Assembly (NCBI GenBank): GCA_039201605.1 | Contig: JBCCRO010000009.1 | Span: forward strand, 1-64,000 | Length of the DNA: 64,000 bases | Source: CADEDH01 sp039201605 | GTDB taxonomy: Bacteria; Actinomycetota; Acidimicrobiia; Acidimicrobiales; SZUA-35 | Direction of reading: 5' to 3' | In this document: positions 59,178-64,000 of the stretch, one piece after another | Numbering within the stretch: position 1 is the first letter of the stretch | How the letters are laid out: each line of letters begins with the position of its first letter | Position numbers and translations under genes: made by a program | Notes under the pieces: generated by a model | What the model saw: the letters and a program-made list of their open reading frames with translations, nothing else | Database searches by the model: none | What the model was told of the DNA's origin: nothing

Positions 59178-60719
59178 TCAGCCCTGGGGCTCGCCGTCGA
59201 CAACGGCAATGGCGTTGCCCTGCCACGGCAGCGCACGCTGCTCGCACGGGGTGTTGTCACGCTCGGGCGGCTCGGTGTCCGGCGAGTAGGTACCGCCGAA
59301 GGTCTGGTCGACTCCGGGGATGATGGCCACGGTGTTCTGCACGACCTCGCCGTCGTCGTTGAGCTGCAGCTGGGCCACGAAGGTGTCCACGACGGCCTGG
59401 TTACGCTCATCGAGCGTCACGTCGCCATAGGGGAACTCGAACGTGGTGGTCTGCATGTACTCGCGGATGGCGGCGTGGTTGTCGCTCAGATCGCCGCCCG
59501 AGGCCTCGAGGGCCTCGACGAACGCCGTCGCGCCCACATAGAAGCCGTAGCCGAAGCCGAAGCCGAGAGCCAGCGACGGAGCGTCGGGCTCGCCGCCACT
59601 CAGACCGCCGCCCAGGGTGTCCCACGTGCCGTCGGCCGAAGCGAGGTAGGCCTCGATCTCCGGGCTGCTGATGTCGCCCGGAAGCGACGAGAAGCCACCG
59701 ATGTAGGCACCGGCCACGTTGTCGCCGATGGTGGCGGCGATGCCCGGGTTGAAGAAGAGGTTGCCGGCGTGCTGCTCACCGTTGAGATCGCCCTTGGCGT
59801 TCACGAAGGCTTCGAGCGAGGCGTTGGTGCCGGTGCCGCCGACCACCCAGAAGTAGCCGTCGACCTCATCGGGGTCGGGCAGCTGGGCCACGAACGACGA
59901 GTAGTCGGTGGTACCCAGCGGCGGGAAGACGTAGCTGGTGACCTCGCCACCGGCGGCGCAGAAGTCGGCGACGAAACCGGCGGCCGACGTCCAGCCGAAG
60001 CCGTAGTCGTCGGCGATGACCGCCGCGGTCTCCCAACCGGCCTCGTTGTAGAGGATGTCGCCGACACCGGCGTTCCACTGGGCACCGTCACCGGTGAAGC
60101 GGAAGAAGTTGTCGGCGCCGACGTGCATCGTGGCGTCCTGGGCCCCGGAGATGCCGTTGATGAAGGTGACCTCGGGGTGATCGATGGCGTACTGGGCGAT
60201 GGCGATGCCCTCGTCACCGGACAGCGGCCCGACCACGACGTTGGCCCCGTTCTCCTCGACCAGGGTCCGGATCTCCTGGAGGGCCCGGTCGGCGGTGTCG
60301 TCACCGCAACCGATGCCGACCAGCTCGATGTCGGTCCCGGCCACCGAGGCTCCCTCGAAGCCGTCGAGGGCGCTGGTGGACGAGTTCACCGTTGCGCCGG
60401 CTCCCTCGACCATGGCCAAGGTGACGCCGGCGACGACGTCTTCGTGGAAGCCGCCGAAGGGCCCCTCACACTCGCCCATGATGCCGAGGCGCACACCGTC
60501 GCCACCGGCGGCGGCGTCCTCGTCGCCGTCGTCTGCGGCTTCATCGCCATCGTCATCGTCGGTCGCCGGCTCCTCGGCGGTTTCACTCGCCGCCTCCGAC
60601 GCCGAGGCGCTGGCGTCGTCGGCGTCCTCATCGTCGTCACCGCCGCAGGCCGCAGCGACAAGCGTCAGCGCGAACAGTACGGCGAGGAATCGCCACCACC
60701 GTTTCTGTGCTCGTGTCAT
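59178..60719 (-). CDS. ABC transporter substrate-binding lipoprotein (Liv/urea-type)
   Basis: 513 aa. Lipobox LVAAAC, then an acidic Asp/Glu/Ala linker (about 28-75), then a periplasmic-binding fold: VRLGIMGECEGPFGGFHEDVVAGVTLAM, VVGPLSGDEGIAIAQYAI, FINGISGAQDATMHVGADNFFRF, AAVIADDYGFGWTSAAGF. This is the type I fold of branched-chain amino acid/urea/amide-binding proteins. Its start overlaps the stop of the LivM-like gene (ATGA), an unusual place for a binding protein. The ligand is not predictable from sequence. Confidence 0.9.
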   Translation of the reverse strand: MTRAQKRWWRFLAVLFALTLVAAACGGDDDEDADDASASASEAASETAEEPATDDDDGDEAADDGDEDAAAGGDGVRLGIMGECEGPFGGFHEDVVAGVTLAMVEGAGATVNSSTSALDGFEGASVAGTDIELVGIGCGDDTADRALQEIRTLVEENGANVVVGPLSGDEGIAIAQYAIDHPEVTFINGISGAQDATMHVGADNFFRFTGDGAQWNAGVGDILYNEAGWETAAVIADDYGFGWTSAAGFVADFCAAGGEVTSYVFPPLGTTDYSSFVAQLPDPDEVDGYFWVVGGTGTNASLEAFVNAKGDLNGEQHAGNLFFNPGIAATIGDNVAGAYIGGFSSLPGDISSPEIEAYLASADGTWDTLGGGLSGGEPDAPSLALGFGFGYGFYVGATAFVEALEASGGDLSDNHAAIREYMQTTTFEFPYGDVTLDERNQAVVDTFVAQLQLNDDGEVVQNTVAIIPGVDQTFGGTYSPDTEPPERDNTPCEQRALPWQGNAIAVVDGEPQG

Positions 60720-61813
60720 GACTGTTCTCCCTTCTCGGTCCCGAGGGCCAACTTGGCCCGCGGTGAGGACGCCGCATCCCCTTCCGCGACGCTCCCGTTC
60801 TCGGCCCGCTCGACTTCCGGTCGGCGGGCGATGCGTTCGATGATCCCGACGAGCCCGTCGGGTGAGGCGACCATCACCAGCAGCAACACCAGCCCCACGA
60901 CGGTGTTGAAGCGCTCCTCGGCGAGGATCCGGCCGAAGAAGGGGCCGTCGAGGTCACCCAGGCCCGGGATGTCGCGCAGGTAGAGGTTGGCCGACAGGTA
61001 GACGAAGGCCCCCAGCCACGCTCCCTCGAGGTAGCCCAGGCCGCCGACGACGGCGATGATCAGCAGTTCGAGGGTGGGGCCGAGACCGATCGAGTTGGGG
61101 TCGATCTGGCCGTTCCACCACACGTTGAGCAGGCCGGCGAGCGAGGCGACGAACCCGGCGACGGCGAAGGCCGCCACCCGCAGCAGGGGCACGTTGAACC
61201 CGAGGGCCGACATCCGCACCGGCTCATCCCGCACCCCCTGCAGGGCGAGGCCGAACGGGGTGGCCGACAGGGCCCGGAAGCCGAGATAGGCCAGCACCGA
61301 CAGGACGAGCGCGGCGTAGTAGAGCCGCACCGGACCGTCGAGCAGCGGGGGCGGCCCGAGGCCGGTCACGCCACCGGAGCCGGAGAAGGTGGTGACCTGC
61401 CCGAAGAACAGGAACCCGATCACGGCGTAGGTGAGGGTGAGCATCAGGAAGTAGATGCCCACGGTGCGCGACGACAGGGCGCCGAGCACCATGGCGACTG
61501 CGGTGGCGACGACGATGGCCAGCACCACGCCGAGCCACGGGGGCCAGCCCAACGTGAGGCCCTTGCCCGAGGTGGCGACGACGTTGCCGAAGGTGAAGCC
61601 GGCGATACCGAACAGCAGCCACTGGGCCATCGACACCAGCCCGACCGACGACGACAGGAAGATCAGGGTCGAGGCGGCCAGGCCCAACATCAGGACCCGG
61701 GTCATGGTGAAGGTGAGGAAGAACCCGTCGGTGAACGACGGCAGCACCAGCAGCACCACCACGACGGCGGCCACGGCGATGGTGCGGGGTCGGGTGAGGG
61801 GAGAGGTGCTCAT
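60716..61813 (-). CDS. ABC transporter permease (LivM-like)
   Basis: 365 aa from ATG 61813, with about nine membrane helices. FGLALQGVRDEPVRMSALGFNVPLLRVAAFAVAGFVASLAG is the LivM EAA-like loop (RDEPVRMSALG). ATGA-coupled at both ends, with the LivH-like gene before it and the binding-protein gene after it. The C-terminal 40 residues are charged and cytoplasmic. Confidence 0.92.
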   Translation of the reverse strand: MSTSPLTRPRTIAVAAVVVVLLVLPSFTDGFFLTFTMTRVLMLGLAASTLIFLSSSVGLVSMAQWLLFGIAGFTFGNVVATSGKGLTLGWPPWLGVVLAIVVATAVAMVLGALSSRTVGIYFLMLTLTYAVIGFLFFGQVTTFSGSGGVTGLGPPPLLDGPVRLYYAALVLSVLAYLGFRALSATPFGLALQGVRDEPVRMSALGFNVPLLRVAAFAVAGFVASLAGLLNVWWNGQIDPNSIGLGPTLELLIIAVVGGLGYLEGAWLGAFVYLSANLYLRDIPGLGDLDGPFFGRILAEERFNTVVGLVLLLVMVASPDGLVGIIERIARRPEVERAENGSVAEGDAASSPRAKLALGTEKGEQS

Positions 61814-62883
61814 ACCTCCGGCCTCCCGAACAGGCCGCTGGGGCGGACCGCCAGCACGATGGCCAGCACCACGAAGGTGAGGATGATCGAGTAGAAGGTG
61901 TAGTTGACCGGCAGGTAGGCGGGGGCCAGGTTGAGCGTCAGCCCGTAGAGGAGCGAGCCGACGACGGCGCCCCGTATCGAGCCCAACCCGCCGATGATCA
62001 CCACCACCAGCGAGTTGAGGAGCCACTGGCCCTCCGACGCCGGGTTGACGTCGGCGAAGGTGGCCCCGATGGCGCCGCCGAGGCCGGCGAGGAAGGCGCC
62101 GACGAAGAACGTCAGGGCGAAGACCAGTCCGATGTTGATGCCGAGGGCCCGCACCATCTCCCGGTCGTCGACGCCCGCCTTGATGATCAGGCCGATCCGC
62201 GTCTTGTTGAGGCCGAGCCAGAGGGCGATGCCGATGGCGGCGGCGGTGGCGGCCATGAACAGGCGGCTCACGGCATAGCGCTGACCGAGCAGCTCGAAGA
62301 AGTGGACGGTGGCGCCCGGCCACTCCATGCCCTGGGCCAAGCCGCCGAACTGGGCCAGGATCTGGTCGGCCACGATGATGCCGATGGCGACGGTGATGAT
62401 GGCCTGGCGCAGCTCCTGGCCCTGGTTCCAGCGGAGGAACAGCTGCTGAACGGCGACGCCGATCACGGCCGCGATCAGGGCACCGACGAACACGGGGACG
62501 AACCAGTCGGCCAGGCCGACGTCCTCCGGCTCGATGCCCCGTTCGAGGCCGACCATGGCCTGCTGCACCTGAACGGCGATGTAGGCCGACAGCAGGAACA
62601 GGGCACCGTGGGCCATGTTGACCGTGCGCATCAGCCCGAACACGAGCGTGAATCCGGCGGCCACCACGAACAGCAGCCCGGCGAAGGTCATCCCGTCGAC
62701 CAAGGTGACCAGGAACTCGCCGGGATCGGCGATGGCCGAGCTCTTGGCCGTGGCCACCGTCCACTCCCGATCGGCCAGCACCAGGATCCACGCCGCCGCC
62801 AACCCGACCACGAGCGCGGTGGCCAGACGGGCCGGCGACCACGTGGTCTTCGGCGCTGCCGTCACTCCTCCCCCGTCGCTCAT
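61810..62883 (-). CDS. ABC transporter permease (LivH-like)
   Basis: 357 aa. GFTLVFGLMRTVNMAHGALFLLSAYIAV is the characteristic LivH helix; AGVDDREMVRALGINIGLVFALTFFVGAFLAGLGGAI is the cytoplasmic loop. Eight to nine membrane helices. Ten bases after the isomerase-like gene and coupled to the LivM-like gene (ATGA). The transporter order is H-M-binding protein-G-F. Confidence 0.93.
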   Translation of the reverse strand: MSDGGGVTAAPKTTWSPARLATALVVGLAAAWILVLADREWTVATAKSSAIADPGEFLVTLVDGMTFAGLLFVVAAGFTLVFGLMRTVNMAHGALFLLSAYIAVQVQQAMVGLERGIEPEDVGLADWFVPVFVGALIAAVIGVAVQQLFLRWNQGQELRQAIITVAIGIIVADQILAQFGGLAQGMEWPGATVHFFELLGQRYAVSRLFMAATAAAIGIALWLGLNKTRIGLIIKAGVDDREMVRALGINIGLVFALTFFVGAFLAGLGGAIGATFADVNPASEGQWLLNSLVVVIIGGLGSIRGAVVGSLLYGLTLNLAPAYLPVNYTFYSIILTFVVLAIVLAVRPSGLFGRPEV

Positions 62884-62893
62884 CGAATCCCCG

Positions 62894-64000
62894 TCAACTC
62901 CGGTAGGCCTCGCGCCCGATGCCCTGCACCGGAATGCCCTGGGAGGAGAGCACCTGGTTCTGGAGGGCGTACATGTCGGCCGCGGCCTTGTCGATGTGGC
63001 GGGTGAAGGCGATCGAGCCCTGCAGGATCGGCTTCAGGCTCTCCTTCTCCTGCACCCGGGCCGCCGGGTACTCGTGCTCGACGATGAGGGGGGTGTTGGC
63101 GATGTCGATGCCGAGCAGCTCCCGGGCGGCCAGCTGGTGGTCGAGCCAGTCGACGGTGCGGCTCTGCAGGTAGGCCAGCGGGTCGTGCCTGGCGGTGCCC
63201 GGCAGCTCGTGTTCGCACAGGGTCGTCTGCTTGGCCCACGAGTTGGCCAGGTCGGCCGGGTTCTCCGAGACCTTGCCGTCGATCCAGTCGCCCCGGCCGA
63301 CGGTCTGGCCGCCGTAGCCCCATCCGGCGAGGCCCTTGGCGTCGATCACCTGCCCCTTCACGTGCATGCCTGCGATGAGGAAGCCGTAGCCGGCGTCGGC
63401 CAGGTACTGGAACAGCGAGCGGGTGTCCTGGCCCATCAGGATGGCGTGCGACGGGTCGTAGTGGACCCGGAACTGGTCGGCAACGCCGTGCTTCTCGCAG
63501 ATCTGGTGGAGGGCGATCCAGGTGCCGGGGGTGTAGCCGATGTTGTTGTGGAAGTTGTCGCCCGGGGTCCAGCCCGGCATCGGGCACTGCTCCACCCGGT
63601 ACTGCAGGCCTCGGGCCTTGGCCTCCTTGAGGAGGGGTATGAAGCTCTCCTCGAACTCGACGAGGTTCTCCTCCATCGACTTCGACTGGTCACGACCGAT
63701 GAAGCCGCACACCGCCGGGGTGCCGAGCAACGCCGCGGCGTCCATGGTGGCCACCATGAACTCGTGTTTCTTGCGGCGGATGGCGGGGTCCTCGTGGAGG
63801 AGGTCGTCGAAGTAGGCGAGGTCGGCGATGCCCACCCCGGTCTCGGCCATCGCCGCCAGCACCCGATCGGCCCGGGCCTGGGTGAACGGCTCGCGCAGGT
63901 CGAGGGTGTTGGCGACCGGGTCGAGCATCGCCTCGGCCGGTACGTCGGCCAGGGTGGGGTGCAGCGCCGCCGACAGCTCGATGGTGTCGGCCCCCAGATC
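62894..64000 (-). CDS. Sugar phosphate isomerase/epimerase-type TIM barrel, 5' end beyond the window
   Basis: At least 368 aa. The frame stays open to the window edge: upstream of the ATG at 63928 it reads ...LGADTIELSAALHPTLADVPAEA, a plausible first barrel strand, so the true start is outside. Metal-site motifs QYRVEQCPMPGW (Glu), FRVHYDPSHAIL (Asp, His), FLIAGMHVKGQ (His) and TPLIVEHEYPAA (Glu) fit the IolE/xylose-isomerase-like superfamily. It leads the Liv-type transporter operon, so the transported compound may be a sugar acid, polyol or related molecule instead of an amino acid. Confidence 0.88.
   Translation of the reverse strand, partial: DLGADTIELSAALHPTLADVPAEAMLDPVANTLDLREPFTQARADRVLAAMAETGVGIADLAYFDDLLHEDPAIRRKKHEFMVATMDAAALLGTPAVCGFIGRDQSKSMEENLVEFEESFIPLLKEAKARGLQYRVEQCPMPGWTPGDNFHNNIGYTPGTWIALHQICEKHGVADQFRVHYDPSHAILMGQDTRSLFQYLADAGYGFLIAGMHVKGQVIDAKGLAGWGYGGQTVGRGDWIDGKVSENPADLANSWAKQTTLCEHELPGTARHDPLAYLQSRTVDWLDHQLAARELLGIDIANTPLIVEHEYPAARVQEKESLKPILQGSIAFTRHIDKAAADMYALQNQVLSSQGIPVQGIGREAYRS

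Noticed and set aside
58938..60983. 681-codon open frame opposite the binding-protein gene
   Set aside because: Antisense to the lipoprotein and parts of its neighbours; composition is Gly/Val/Asp noise.

Overview
The window is high-GC actinobacterial DNA. The chromosomal genes, with their LVAAAC-type lipoproteins carrying long acidic linkers, a DM13 protein and an ECF42-DGPF pair, would fit an Acidimicrobiia-like lineage, but this placement is only an inference from gene style.

Region 1 (11-21327) is an integrated element of about 21.2 kb in a tRNA-Ala(UGC) gene. A perfect 48-bp direct repeat of the tRNA 3' half sits at 42-89 and 21280-21327. The backbone reads leftwards and resembles an actinomycete integrative and conjugative element (AICE). 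It has a tyrosine integrase, an excisionase, an HUH replication initiator, a single FtsK/TraB-type DNA translocase, a Pra-like (SCO3933-family) activator, a DUF4407-like membrane protein and a divergent GntR/KorSA-like regulator. From 10291 down to 5564 ten genes are chained by ATGA/GTGA/TGATG overlaps, including 52-, 55- and 64-aa genes that are easily missed. No relaxase or type IV secretion genes are seen, as expected for TraB-only transfer.

The ends of the element carry conflict-type cargo that is visibly less GC-rich than the backbone. Left end: an ApeA-like HEPN protein and a zinc-ribbon protein. Right end: a membrane-anchored methyltransferase overlapping a SET-domain gene, then a three-gene operon (B12-type radical SAM, HD-like hydrolase, SIR2-STAND ATPase) divergent from a TTG-started four-helix membrane protein. 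The three-gene operon is the best candidate for an undescribed defence system.

Region 2 (21.4-33.3 kb) is a chromosomal regulatory and stress region: a sigma factor coupled to a giant SARP/AAA regulator, an esterase, an SgcJ-like protein, a DM13 membrane protein, a subtilisin-like lipoprotein divergent from a TPR-CHAT caspase-like protease, and a convergent sigma factor with a 149-aa partner. CHAT, small protein and sigma factor together recall the protease-sigma wiring of type III-E CRISPR loci, but no CRISPR is present.

Region 3 (33.6-45.1 kb) holds an MDR dehydrogenase, a degenerate carbonic-anhydrase-like ORF, a HAD nucleotidase, a phosphonate-type ABC transporter (PhnD-C-E-E) with a methyltransferase, a flavoprotein, a secreted Cys-containing protein, the ECF42-DGPF pair, and a SipW-like signal peptidase between two related secreted proteins.

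Region 4 (45.2-64 kb) is catabolic: an isomerase/enolase-superfamily/VOC/hydroxyacid-dehydrogenase operon; a Rieske oxygenase behind a perfect palindrome; a LuxR regulator; an NTF2-like/aldehyde dehydrogenase/acyl-CoA dehydrogenase run; a universal stress protein divergent from a DoxX-like protein; and a Liv-type ABC transporter operon led by a sugar-phosphate-isomerase-like gene cut by the window end.
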